From positions 186,001 through 250,000 of the forward strand of contig CAZNOG010000001.1 of the NCBI GenBank assembly GCA_964574635.1: 64,000 nt of DNA. Direction: 5' to 3'. Every line of letters starts with the position of its first letter. Position 1 is the stretch's first letter. Under the pieces are notes generated by a model. It saw nothing but the letters and a program-made list of their open reading frames with translations. It was not told where the DNA came from and searched no databases. The position numbers were made by a program, and so were the translations under genes. Of the stretch, positions 34,288 to 42,770 are shown one piece after another. The stretch comes from CAZNOG01 sp964574635 (GTDB lineage: Bacteria > Bacteroidota > Bacteroidia > Flavobacteriales_D > Cryomorphaceae).

Positions 34288-35874
34288 TCAGAAATGTCTG
34301 TGACGCGCGTAGAGTGCCGTGGACAACGCGATGGAAGGAAATTGGGAAACGAGGGTTTTTGTGGGTGTGCCTTCGTGGGCGGAAGTGCGCAATGCCCGCA
34401 ATCCGTAGCGCAAAGACAGGCGCAAATTCACGTTTTTGTTTAGAATAAGGCCCCCTTCGATTTCCTGGAAAAAGAGCGTGGATGCGATGCCTTGGGTGAT
34501 GTGGTTGCCGTAAATGCGCGCGGGATCCACGTAGCTGCGGAAAATGTCGCCCCCCAAATTGCGTCCTTCCGGGTCTCGCCCGTACTGCGCAACGGTCCAC
34601 GAAACGGCGCCGTAATACCGCCCCCATTCGTAATATCCGTGGAGGTAAAGCTCGCGGAAGTTGGTGCCGAGTCGGTGGGCCAGAGGCTCATTGTAGTGGG
34701 TGAACGACTGTATGGGGCTGCCGTGGGTGTAGGTGAAGGGGCGAACGGTGTTGAACTCGGCGCGGAGGTGGAGGCCTGACACCGGCCATTCGTAGGAGGC
34801 CACGCCCAGTTGCGCTCCCCACTTGTTGGCCCACCAACCGCGGTTGTCGCGAAATTGCTCGAGGAGGAACTCGTCGATGACCACCTGGCCGTACAGCAGG
34901 AGGTGCTTGGTGGCTTTGAACGCCACGTCCAACCCCATCAAGGCGTTGTCGGGCGATCCGATGGCGTACTCCACCGGGCGGTAGAATATCACGGGGTTGA
35001 GGTAGTTGGGGTCGAACCCCCGGTCGGACAAGGTGTCTTTGGCTTGCCAGATGATGGATTCGAACAATCCGACGTTCAAACGCGGGGTAATGGCCCAATC
35101 GAGGTAGTGCGTGGAGGTGAATTTGCCCCGGTGCGCCGAGGAGTTCCCGGGGTCGGCGCCGAGGTGGGTGAGCGCGGAGAAGATGTTTACGTACTGCACG
35201 TTCCATACGTCGGTGACGATTTTCAGGTAGGGGTAGTTGAAAGCCACGTCGCCAAGCGCCAACGACTGCACGCCGTAACCGAAGGAATTCCGGCCGTATC
35301 CGAGTTCGAATTCGAAATAGGGCGATGGAGAAAAGGATAGGCGGGCGGTGGGTGCAAAGTACGCCGCGGGACCTTCGTCGGCAAGGTTCCGCCCCATGGA
35401 TGGCACCACGCCCCGTGCGCGGATGAAGTCTTTGATGTACGTAGGCGGTTTTTCGGTGCCGCCCCGGGCGTCGAAATACAAGCTCCACTTTTTGCCGTAG
35501 CGCAGGTGCGCCGCCACGCCGGGCTGAAGGGTGTACGTACCCCGTGTTTTTCCGGCCGATTCCAACCCTCCTTCCAACAGGAAGACGGGCAGGACGTCGA
35601 CGGCCCATTCGCCCCGCTCGGGCGTGGTCCACATGTCGGCGCCGAGATTGCGCAACACCACCGCGCCGGTGTCGGAACGGAAGACCGACTTGGGGAGGTA
35701 TTTCAACCGAAGGGGGCGAACCGCCAAGTGATCGCGCTCGCCGTCTTTCAGCGCGTCGGCGACGACCGTCCGGGTGAGGGATCCGTCGCTCCAGTACGCA
35801 CCGGTTTGGGCCGAAAGGCCGGGTGCCGTGGCCGTGAGGAATAAAATTCCGAGCGTCCGCTTGAGGAAATTCAT
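34288..35874 (-). CDS. Wzi-like outer-membrane beta-barrel protein (1)
   Basis: 528 residues: signal peptide (MNFLKRTLGILFLTATAPGLSA), then many alternating beta strands with aromatic girdles (YFEFELGYGRNSFGYGVQSL, HYLDWAITPRLNVGLFESI) and a C-terminal aromatic residue (RHRHF). The pattern THYNEPLAHRLGTNFRELY and GYYEWGRYYGAVSWTVAQYG matches the capsule-assembly Wzi family as found in Bacteroidota. It is a paralogue of the protein at 37005-38558, with which it shares the H.N..LAH.....F.E....G.Y..GR pattern. Polysaccharide genes nearby fit surface-glycan assembly. An exact copy of the 13-mer repeat lies inside its last codons. Confidence 0.75.
   Translation of the reverse strand: MNFLKRTLGILFLTATAPGLSAQTGAYWSDGSLTRTVVADALKDGERDHLAVRPLRLKYLPKSVFRSDTGAVVLRNLGADMWTTPERGEWAVDVLPVFLLEGGLESAGKTRGTYTLQPGVAAHLRYGKKWSLYFDARGGTEKPPTYIKDFIRARGVVPSMGRNLADEGPAAYFAPTARLSFSPSPYFEFELGYGRNSFGYGVQSLALGDVAFNYPYLKIVTDVWNVQYVNIFSALTHLGADPGNSSAHRGKFTSTHYLDWAITPRLNVGLFESIIWQAKDTLSDRGFDPNYLNPVIFYRPVEYAIGSPDNALMGLDVAFKATKHLLLYGQVVIDEFLLEQFRDNRGWWANKWGAQLGVASYEWPVSGLHLRAEFNTVRPFTYTHGSPIQSFTHYNEPLAHRLGTNFRELYLHGYYEWGRYYGAVSWTVAQYGRDPEGRNLGGDIFRSYVDPARIYGNHITQGIASTLFFQEIEGGLILNKNVNLRLSLRYGLRALRTSAHEGTPTKTLVSQFPSIALSTALYARHRHF
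34355..34367 (+). repeat. 13-mer repeat GTTTTTGTGGGTG, copy 4 (within a gene)
   Basis: Exact copy, antisense to the Wzi-like gene about 22 codons before its stop, the only genic copy of the six. It lacks the NGNCTC extension seen at the others (TGCCTTC follows). Confidence 0.6.
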
Positions 35875-35875
35875 A

Positions 35876-36979
35876 TTATAGGGTGGATGGCACCTCTTTG
35901 GGTTTTCGCATGGGCAGCAAAAATACCGTGAACAGCACGCCGAAGCTGATACACCCCATGGCGATGAAGGTGATGGTGGGGTCTACCCCTCTGAAAAAAA
36001 GCGAGATAATCGGAATGACGATGGATGCCGAATAAAGCGTGTACGCCGTTTGGGCGTGGGTATAGTTGCGGTCGATCAGCCGGTGGTGGATGTGGTTTCG
36101 GTCGGCTTGAAAGGGGGAGCGGCCACTGATGATGCGAAGGCCGAAAACGCGCAGCGTATCGATGAGGGGGTAGGCGAGCACCGACATGGCGAATATCGCG
36201 GGGGTAACGCCTTTGAGCTGAAAGGGGATGATGCGCACATCCGTTTCGATGCACTTCACGGTCATGATGAAGGTGAGCATTCCGATGAACAAGGAGCCCG
36301 AGTCGCCCATGAAAATCCGGGCCGGCGAAAAATTGTAGATCAGGAAGGCGCCCAAAGCTCCGGCCAGGGAGAACGCCAGAAGGGACAAATCGTACTGGAA
36401 GCTCGCGTAGAACCACACGCCGAAAAACGCGCAGGCGATGAAACCGATGCCCGCGGCCATGCCGTCGCTCCCGTCGATGAGGTTGAAGGCGTTGACCAAA
36501 ACGATGTAGGTGAAAACCGACAGGGCCACGCTGGCCGGGTAGTGCAGTTCGAAAATTCCGAATACGCCCTGCATTCCGGTGATGCGGATATCGGCCATGA
36601 CCACGAGGATGAACCCCACCAAAATGTGGCCGATCAGCTTTTTTACCGGCGCCACGCCGATGATGTCGTCTTTGACCCCGATGAAAAAGATGAGGATGGA
36701 ACAGGCCACGATGAACTTGAAGCCCGTCACCGACTCGGTGAAATTGGCCAAGCTGCCGTAGTAGGAGAGGTTGTCGGCGGGAAACCACAGGGCGTAGGCG
36801 AAAACCGCCGATGCGAAAATGATGATGCCACCGATGGTGGGAACGCTGCGGCCGTGCTTCTTTCGCGCATCCGTCGGCTCGTCCACCAAGTGTTTCAACT
36901 TGGCGACGAGAATCAACGACGGGGTGGCCACCAAAACCACCACGAAGGATGTGATAAAGCCGAGTAAAATTTCTTGCAC
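35876..36979 (-). CDS. WecA/MraY-family undecaprenyl-phosphate sugar-1-phosphate transferase
   Basis: A 367-residue polytopic membrane protein (about 10-11 spans) of glycosyltransferase family 4. Motifs: VDEPTDARKKHGRSVPTIGG near the N-terminus, FNLIDGSDGMAAG with the catalytic Asp residues, FMGDSGSLFIG and DRNHIHHRLID (the HIHH block of the WecA branch). It transfers a HexNAc-1-phosphate from a UDP sugar to undecaprenyl phosphate, starting O-antigen, exopolysaccharide or teichoic-type glycans. Start: GTG at 36979 just before QEILLGF; a longer frame to 37048 overlaps the next gene. It sits between two Wzi-like genes. Confidence 0.88.
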   Translation of the reverse strand: MQEILLGFITSFVVVLVATPSLILVAKLKHLVDEPTDARKKHGRSVPTIGGIIIFASAVFAYALWFPADNLSYYGSLANFTESVTGFKFIVACSILIFFIGVKDDIIGVAPVKKLIGHILVGFILVVMADIRITGMQGVFGIFELHYPASVALSVFTYIVLVNAFNLIDGSDGMAAGIGFIACAFFGVWFYASFQYDLSLLAFSLAGALGAFLIYNFSPARIFMGDSGSLFIGMLTFIMTVKCIETDVRIIPFQLKGVTPAIFAMSVLAYPLIDTLRVFGLRIISGRSPFQADRNHIHHRLIDRNYTHAQTAYTLYSASIVIPIISLFFRGVDPTITFIAMGCISFGVLFTVFLLPMRKPKEVPSTL

Positions 36980-37004
36980 GATGGGTTGAATTGTTAGACG
37001 AAGA

Positions 37005-38558
37005 TCAATAAATGGTCGACAAGTTTCGCAAATTAGTTCGTAAACCAAAATTATAGAAAGCGTTGGTCAATTCCCCGCCGCCGATGGTTTCCGATCGGTG
37101 GGTCACGCCGGCGAACACTTCCAAATTCGAGTAGGGATTGAACACGTATGCGATGCGGGCGCTGATCAGTTCGATTTGCGCCGTGGTGGACGCGCCGTAC
37201 ATCCTCTCGGCGGTCAAATACCCCACGGTGGCGAACAACCGCCCGTGGCGATAGGTGCCCTCGGCGAAGACTTCCTCGAAGCCGTCCCTCATCGGGTGGG
37301 CCAGAGATTGGTTGAAATGGGTGTACTCGGGCTCCCCGGCGGTGCCGCCGTATACCCCCGCGTCCACGCGGTTGTATTCCAATCTCAGGTCAACGCACCG
37401 CCACAAGCGGAACCCCTGAGCACCGATTTGCCGCCCCGATTTTTTCACCTCCACGTCGCCCGTCACCAACTGCCCGTAAATGCGGAAGGCCGGTGATGGC
37501 TGCCACACGCCGTTTAGTCCGACCACGCTTTTGGCGCGGATATCGCCGTCGGTTTCCACCGCGTTGAACAAGGGCAGGGGCAGAAACGCTTGGCCGGGTA
37601 AGGGCCGCGTGCCGGTGGAATCGTCGAAACCGGTCCACACCGTAGTCTCGAAAAGGCCCACCTCCCAATTGGAGTGCGGCTTGAAGCTGAGGTAGTGGCG
37701 GGCCGAATAATGCCGCTTGAAAATCGATTCGGGGGTTTCGCCCAAGGGGAGGCGATCCAAACTTTGCAGCAGCGCCAGGGTGTAACGGTACTGCAGCTTG
37801 CCCTTGAAGGGACGCAGCGTGTACGACGCGAAGGGATAGTTGAAGGAACCGTCCGACCAAAGCAACGACCGCTTTCCCGCTCCGATAAACGAGCGGTAAT
37901 GTCCGGCCATCAGATCCAGCCACGGCGTCACCCGTCCCGCCACGTACCCCGAAGCTACGCCGTAGTCGTACCCGCCTTTGCCGAAGGGTTTCGCCCTTCC
38001 GCTTCCCGGCACCGCACCGATGGAATCGACGTAGTGGTCGATGTATCCCGGAAACCTTTCCTGGGTTTCCACGAAGTCGGTATAGATGTACACGCCCTCG
38101 CCGATTTTTGCCGAAACCGCCAATCCCCGCGCATTGGTGTACAGGTTTCGCTTGTCGCCGTAGCCGTTTTCGAGCTCTTTGCCGAAGGAGAAATCGAGGA
38201 TGAGATCGCCGGTGAGGGAAATGCCCGGTGCATCCAACTCCACGAGGTGGGAGCCGAAAAGTTTTTTGGTAAACACGTAGTAATACGCCGTGGTGTCGTC
38301 GTCCAAACCGCGAATGCCCGAAATATCCACATCCGCAGCCATCACCGGCAGGTTGGTGGCGTGCACTCCCGCCTGCATGCCTACGCCGGCGCCCTCCCAT
38401 CGGGAGCGCGATAATTCGTTCATGGGCAGGATGGCGTTTTGCGCACTCACCTCGTGGACCCCCAAACATCCCGAGGCCGCGAGCACGAACGCAACACTCC
38501 GGCGGCGCAGCGCCGCGGCAAAGGATTCAAGTAAGGTGGAATGAATCGTTTTGCGCAT
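37005..38558 (-). CDS. Wzi-like outer-membrane beta-barrel protein (2)
   Basis: 517 residues: signal peptide (FVLAASGCLGVHEVSAQ), a beta-barrel body and the paralogue pattern YTHFNQSLAHPMRDGFEEVF and GTYRHGRLFATVGYLTAERMYG. Other strand blocks (YLSFKPHSNWEVGLFETTVW) align with the protein at 34288-35874. Capsule-assembly Wzi family. The start is the ATG at 38558 (MRKTIHSTLLESF); the frame is open upstream across fcl but only as a shadow. Stop lies 25 bases before the WecA-like start, so fcl, this gene, the transferase and Wzi-like 1 form one minus-strand run. Confidence 0.75.
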   Translation of the reverse strand: MRKTIHSTLLESFAAALRRRSVAFVLAASGCLGVHEVSAQNAILPMNELSRSRWEGAGVGMQAGVHATNLPVMAADVDISGIRGLDDDTTAYYYVFTKKLFGSHLVELDAPGISLTGDLILDFSFGKELENGYGDKRNLYTNARGLAVSAKIGEGVYIYTDFVETQERFPGYIDHYVDSIGAVPGSGRAKPFGKGGYDYGVASGYVAGRVTPWLDLMAGHYRSFIGAGKRSLLWSDGSFNYPFASYTLRPFKGKLQYRYTLALLQSLDRLPLGETPESIFKRHYSARHYLSFKPHSNWEVGLFETTVWTGFDDSTGTRPLPGQAFLPLPLFNAVETDGDIRAKSVVGLNGVWQPSPAFRIYGQLVTGDVEVKKSGRQIGAQGFRLWRCVDLRLEYNRVDAGVYGGTAGEPEYTHFNQSLAHPMRDGFEEVFAEGTYRHGRLFATVGYLTAERMYGASTTAQIELISARIAYVFNPYSNLEVFAGVTHRSETIGGGELTNAFYNFGLRTNLRNLSTIY

Positions 38559-38578
38559 GAATATCGCGGTAGCGGGTG

Positions 38579-39529
38579 TCAATGGCGGCCAATCGCCCTG
38601 TAAGACGCGCGGAAGGCTTCGTACACCGAGCGGATTCCGTCTTCGAGTGCGATTTCGTGTTTCCAACCCAGGGCGTGCAATTTCGACACGTCCATGAGCT
38701 TGCGCGGCGTGCCGTCGGGTTTGGAGTCGTCGAAGGTCAACTTGCCCTCGAAGCCCACCACGTCCGCGATCTTCCGCGCCAGGTCGGCGATGGAAAGGTC
38801 TTCGCCGGTGCCCACGTTCACGAACTCCCTCCCGTCGTATTTCTCCAACAGGAATACGCAGGCTTCGGCCAGGTCGTCCACGTGCAGGAATTCCCTCATG
38901 GGCGTTCCCGTTCCCCAGATTTCCACTTCCTCGCTGCCCCTTTCCACTGCTTCGTGAAATTTTCGGATCAGCGCCGGCAGTACGTGCGAATTTTCCGGGT
39001 CGTAATTGTCGTTGGGCCCGTACAAGTTCGTGGGCATGGCCGAGATGAAATTGCAGCCGTACTGGTCCCGGTACGCCTCGCAGAGTTTTATGCCCGCGAT
39101 CTTGGCGATTGCGTACGGCTCGTTGGTGGGTTCGAGGGCGCCGGTCAGGAGGTATTCTTCCTTCAGCGGTTGGGGTGCGAATTTCGGGTAGATGCACGAA
39201 GATCCGAGAAACAGCAATTTCTTCACGCCGTTGCGGTACGCCGCGTCGATGACGTTCATCTGTATGGCGAGGTTGTCGTAGAGAAACTCGGCGCGGTACA
39301 CGTTGTTGGCGCGTATGCCTCCCACCTTGGCGGCGGCGAGCACCACGATTTCGGGCTTTTCGGTTTCGAAAAACGAATCCACGTCCCCCTGACGTCTCAA
39401 GTCCAACTCTCCCGACGTGCGCAACACCGTATTGTTGTAGCCCCGGGCACTGAGTTTTCTCAGCACGGCGCTGCCCACCATCCCACGATGGCCGGCCACG
39501 TAGATTTTCGAAGATTTTTCCATACTCAT
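38579..39529 (-). CDS. fcl: GDP-L-fucose synthase
   Basis: A 316-residue short-chain dehydrogenase of the extended class that epimerises and reduces GDP-4-keto-6-deoxymannose to GDP-L-fucose with NADPH. Cofactor motif AGHRGMVGSAVLRKL at the N-terminus, LGSSCIYPKFAPQPL with the catalytic Ser/Cys region, and EPYAIAKIAGIKLCEAY with the catalytic YxxxK. The ATG at 39529 overlaps the gmd stop (ATGA); a second ATG lies two codons later. gmd-fcl coupling makes the pathway assignment firm. Confidence 0.95.
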   Translation of the reverse strand: MSMEKSSKIYVAGHRGMVGSAVLRKLSARGYNNTVLRTSGELDLRRQGDVDSFFETEKPEIVVLAAAKVGGIRANNVYRAEFLYDNLAIQMNVIDAAYRNGVKKLLFLGSSCIYPKFAPQPLKEEYLLTGALEPTNEPYAIAKIAGIKLCEAYRDQYGCNFISAMPTNLYGPNDNYDPENSHVLPALIRKFHEAVERGSEEVEIWGTGTPMREFLHVDDLAEACVFLLEKYDGREFVNVGTGEDLSIADLARKIADVVGFEGKLTFDDSKPDGTPRKLMDVSKLHALGWKHEIALEDGIRSVYEAFRASYRAIGRH

Positions 39530-40617
39530 TCGTGGTAGTCCATCACCGTATGGCCGCCGTCCATCAGGTATTTGTCTCTTTTGCACTGCACCAAATCCAC
39601 CTCCACCATTTCGCCGATCAGGTCGTCCAGAGAGTGGCGGTGCTTCCATCCCAGCACTTTTTGGGCTTTGCTCGGGTCGCCGATCAGCAGGTCCACCTCG
39701 GCAGGGCGGTAGTACCGCGGGTCGATCTCCACGATCACATTGCCCGTCTTCGGATCCACCCCTTTTTCGTTCGCGCCTTCGCCTACCCATTCCACCGACA
39801 TGTCCACCTGCTTCAACACCTTTTCCAGAAATTCCCGCACGCTGGTGGTGCGGCCAGTCGCCAGTACAAAATCGTCGGCCTCGTGGTGTTGCAAAATCAT
39901 CCACATGCCTTCCGCGTAATCCCTGGCGTGGCCCCAATCGCGCTTCGCGTCCAAATTGCCGAGGTACAATTTCTTCTGAAGTCCCAACTTCATGCGCGCC
40001 ACGGCACGCGTAATTTTCCGCGTCACGAACGTCTCGCCCCGCCTCGGGCTCTCGTGGTTAAAGAGGATGCCGTTGGCGGTAAACATCCCGTACGCTTCCC
40101 GGTAGTTTTTCGCGATCCAGTAGGCGTACAGTTTGGCCACGCCGTACGGACTTCGCGGGTAAAAAGGCGTGTTTTCCGACTGCGGAACTTCCACCACTTT
40201 GCCGTACAGCTCGCTCGTGGAAGCTTGGTAATACCGGCATTTGTCTTCCATCTTCAAAATGCGGATGGCCTCCAGCAGCCTCAGCGCACCCATCGCGTCC
40301 ACATTCGCAGTGTATTCGGGACTCTCGAACGATACCTGCACGTGCGACATCGCGCCAAGGTTGTAAATCTCGTCCGGTTGAATTTCCTGCACCAGCCGTA
40401 TCAGGTTGCCGGCATCGGTCAGATCGCCGAAGTGCAGGTGAAAATTGACATCTTCTTCGTGTGGGTCTTGGTACAAGTGGTTCACCCTGTCGGTGTTGAA
40501 CAGCGACGACCGCCGTTTGATTCCGTGCACTTCGTACCCCTTTTTCAAGAGCAGTTCAGCCAGATAAGAACCATCCTGCCCGGTAATGCCCGTGATCAGG
40601 GCCTTTTTCTTGTTCAT
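39526..40617 (-). CDS. gmd: GDP-mannose 4,6-dehydratase
   Basis: A 363-residue NADP-dependent dehydratase converting GDP-D-mannose to GDP-4-keto-6-deoxy-D-mannose, the first step to GDP-fucose. Motifs: LITGITGQDGSYLAELLL, STSELYGKVVEVPQSE, FYPRSPYGVAKLYAYW with catalytic YxxxK, and the NHESPRRGETFVTRKITRA tail typical of Gmd. The start at 40617 begins MNKKKALITG; the frame to 40650 adds an unrelated leader. It runs with fcl and the glycan genes in one direction; structured element C lies upstream. Confidence 0.96.
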   Translation of the reverse strand: MNKKKALITGITGQDGSYLAELLLKKGYEVHGIKRRSSLFNTDRVNHLYQDPHEEDVNFHLHFGDLTDAGNLIRLVQEIQPDEIYNLGAMSHVQVSFESPEYTANVDAMGALRLLEAIRILKMEDKCRYYQASTSELYGKVVEVPQSENTPFYPRSPYGVAKLYAYWIAKNYREAYGMFTANGILFNHESPRRGETFVTRKITRAVARMKLGLQKKLYLGNLDAKRDWGHARDYAEGMWMILQHHEADDFVLATGRTTSVREFLEKVLKQVDMSVEWVGEGANEKGVDPKTGNVIVEIDPRYYRPAEVDLLIGDPSKAQKVLGWKHRHSLDDLIGEMVEVDLVQCKRDKYLMDGGHTVMDYHE

Positions 40618-40722
40618 TTCTCGAATTTTGGCGGGTTTTCCCGAACTCACCGCTTTGGGGTGCTAAATTAACAAAATAACGTCCACGGCATTTTGGGCAT
40701 CCCCCTCCCGCTTGGGGCGGGA

Positions 40723-40857
40723 GGGTCGGTCTACCGGCTCTATCTTCCCCTTTGTTTGCGGCGGGCCGCATGGCGTGCGTACGAGCTTCCGCCGGTCGCT
40801 GTACGCACGCCGCGCTCCGCAACGCAAACAAAGGGAAAGGATGCCGCCGTCCGCCCT
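40723..40857 (-). repeat. Structured intergenic element, copy C
   Basis: Third copy of the about 135-nt element, on the minus strand. Conserved GGCGGCATCC (minus strand, 40839-40848) and GATAGAGCCGGTAGACCGAC (then CC; minus strand, to 40723). The stems are perfect: the outer CCCTTTGTTTGCG pairs with CGCAAACAAAGGG (plus 40748-40760 and 40823-40835), and the inner GGCGTGCGTAC pairs with GTACGCACGCC (plus 40772-40782 and 40801-40811). The 18-nt apex reads AGCGACCGGCGGAAGCTC on the minus strand. A second hairpin (CCTCCCGC..GCGGGAGG, 40704-40724) abuts its 3' end. It lies between terC and gmd. Confidence 0.78.
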
Positions 40858-40913
40858 GATGCAGGCCGGATCGCAGCACGGTACATGAAGTGGATCGAAA
40901 ACCAAAGGAGAAC

Positions 40914-41837
40914 TCAACGCACCCGCGAAGCCCACATGCCCACCGTGAGCGATACCACGATCACCGCGAGCGAGAGCCAATCCGGAATGTCCACGTGGTG
41001 TGTCAGGATCATTTTCACACCCACAAAACCCAAAATCACTATCAAACTGTAGTTGATGTATTTGAACTTGTCGAGCATGCCCACGATCAAAAAGTACATC
41101 GACCGCAAACCCATTACCGCCAGTATGTTCGAACTGAATACGATGAAAGGGTCGGCGGTGATGGCCAGGATGGCCGGAATGCTGTCTATGGCGAAAAACA
41201 AGTCGGTGAGCTCGATGATGATCAGTGCCACGAACAGCGGGGTGGCGTATTTCTTCCCGTTCATGCGCACGAAAAATTTGTCTTCGTGCATGGTAGTGGT
41301 CACCGGGTAGATCTTGTTGATCCACTTGTACATTTTCGAGTTCTTGGGGTCTTTGGGTTTGTCTTGACCCACCACCATGCGGATGGCGGTAATGATCAGG
41401 AATACCCCGAAAACGTAGATGATCCAAGTGAATTTGTTGATCAGCGCCACGCCGAACACGATCATGATGGCCCGCAGAATGATGGCGCCCAATACACCGT
41501 AAAACAACACCTCGTGCTGGTACTTCTTGGGAATCGCGAAGGACGAGAAAATCAGCGCGATCAGGAAGATGTTGTCTACGCTCAGCGACAGCTCGATCAA
41601 ATACCCCGTGACGTATTTTATCACCGCCTGCGAAGCGGTGAGGTTGGTGGGATTTTCCACCCAGCCCTCGCGAAACGCCAAGTAAATGACGCCCGAAAAC
41701 AGGGTGGCCAATGTAATCCAAACCGACGTCCAGGCCGCTGCTTCCTTGGTTTTTATTTCGTGGGGGTTGCGGTTGAACACACCGAGGTCCAGCGTCAAAG
41801 CGACGATGACTATTGCGATGAATATTCCCCAGAGCAC
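40914..41837 (-). CDS. TerC-family integral membrane protein (Alx/MneP-like)
   Basis: 307 residues with about seven to eight membrane spans. Two acidic transmembrane motifs characterise the family: LSLSVDNIFLIALIFS near residue 80 and IIELTDLFFAIDSIPAILAI near residue 200, with a charged cytoplasmic loop (KPKDPKNSKMYKW) between. TerC/Alx proteins are linked to Mn2+ export, often of nascent exported proteins, and to tellurite resistance phenotypes. It runs in the same direction as the DedA gene 4 bases upstream and is probably co-transcribed with it. Confidence 0.92.
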   Translation of the reverse strand: MLWGIFIAIVIVALTLDLGVFNRNPHEIKTKEAAAWTSVWITLATLFSGVIYLAFREGWVENPTNLTASQAVIKYVTGYLIELSLSVDNIFLIALIFSSFAIPKKYQHEVLFYGVLGAIILRAIMIVFGVALINKFTWIIYVFGVFLIITAIRMVVGQDKPKDPKNSKMYKWINKIYPVTTTMHEDKFFVRMNGKKYATPLFVALIIIELTDLFFAIDSIPAILAITADPFIVFSSNILAVMGLRSMYFLIVGMLDKFKYINYSLIVILGFVGVKMILTHHVDIPDWLSLAVIVVSLTVGMWASRVR

Positions 41838-41841
41838 GTCC

Positions 41842-42504
41842 TTATTTTGACTTTATATCGGCCCTTTTCCTGCCGGTAAAAAATTTCACGACCACGGGAA
41901 GGGTCACGATGACCACGATGGCGAGAATCACCAACTCCAAATTGCTCTGCACCCACGGGTTTTCACCCAACACGAAACCGAGGGACATCAGGCTCACCAC
42001 CCAAATGACCGCACCCAGTACATTGTAAAATGCGAAGCGTTTCATGTCCATTTTCACGGTGCCGGCGATAATGGGGGCGAAGGTGCGGATAATGGGCAGA
42101 AACCGCGCGATGGCGATGGTGAACCCACCCTTGTTCTCGTAAAATTCCCGCGCTGCATTGACGTGGTTTTTCTTGATCAACCAAGTGTCTTTTTCCCCTT
42201 CGAACAAAAACTTGAATTTGTACCCGAACCAATACCCGAAAAAGTTTCCCAGGATGGTGGACAAAATGAACAACACCATCCAGAATGGGAGGTTCAGCAA
42301 CTCCGATTCGAAAGGGTAGTGGGCTTCGTTTACCGAGGCGATGACCATGCCCGAAATGAAGAGCAAGGGGTCGCCGGGAAACAGAAATCCGAAAAACACA
42401 CCCGTCTCCACGAACAAGATGCACAGCACCAGGTACAACCCGCCGTTGCGCATAATCCAATCGGGATCGAGCAGGTGTTCGAAAAATTCAATCAATCCTT
42501 CCAT
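41842..42504 (-). CDS. DedA-family membrane protein
   Basis: 220 residues with several membrane and re-entrant helices. Signature blocks: FFGFLFPGDPLLFISGMV, FYENKGGFTIAIARFLPIIR and FAPIIAGTVKMDMKRFAFYN with the conserved Arg/Gly residues of DedA (VTT) flippases. DedA proteins recycle undecaprenyl phosphate or move phospholipids across the inner membrane. Start: ATG at 42504 before EGLIEFFEHLLD; the longer frame is non-homologous. The promoter box TACCTTTG is at 42616-42623, about 110 bases upstream. Confidence 0.92.
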   Translation of the reverse strand: MEGLIEFFEHLLDPDWIMRNGGLYLVLCILFVETGVFFGFLFPGDPLLFISGMVIASVNEAHYPFESELLNLPFWMVLFILSTILGNFFGYWFGYKFKFLFEGEKDTWLIKKNHVNAAREFYENKGGFTIAIARFLPIIRTFAPIIAGTVKMDMKRFAFYNVLGAVIWVVSLMSLGFVLGENPWVQSNLELVILAIVVIVTLPVVVKFFTGRKRADIKSK

Positions 42505-42615
42505 GGTCGGGGTATCCTTCCGTGAGTTGCGCCCGCCCGAAGAGCGGATTCGTTTCGCCCGCCATGGGCGGTGCACTACGGACGATTGGGTGAAGGTTCA
42601 TTTTTAAATTGCGCA

Positions 42616-42623
42616 CAAAGGTA
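42616..42623 (-). promoter_or_regulatory. -7 box upstream of dedA-terC
   Basis: TACCTTTG on the minus strand, an exact TAnnTTTG match, 112 bases before the DedA ATG. Confidence 0.45.
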
Positions 42624-42770
42624 GGGCATGCCGGGGGTTGTGTCCACGAATCCCCGGCCATAAAAAACCATAATGCACGCGAAATGTTGCGCCGTCGCCC
42701 AATAATTTGCTGTAAATCAACACACCAAAATCGAGCGCGGCACTTGGTGACCTGCACCGACGGCCACCGG

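Noticed and set aside
38559..39197. N-terminal extension of Wzi-like 2 across fcl
   Set aside because: The 213 extra codons are the shadow of fcl; the signal peptide begins at the ATG at 38558.
41016..41030. Seventh copy of the GTTTTTGTGGGTG motif
   Set aside because: CACCCACAAAACCC in terC has only four A before the C, a one-base mismatch within coding sequence; not counted.
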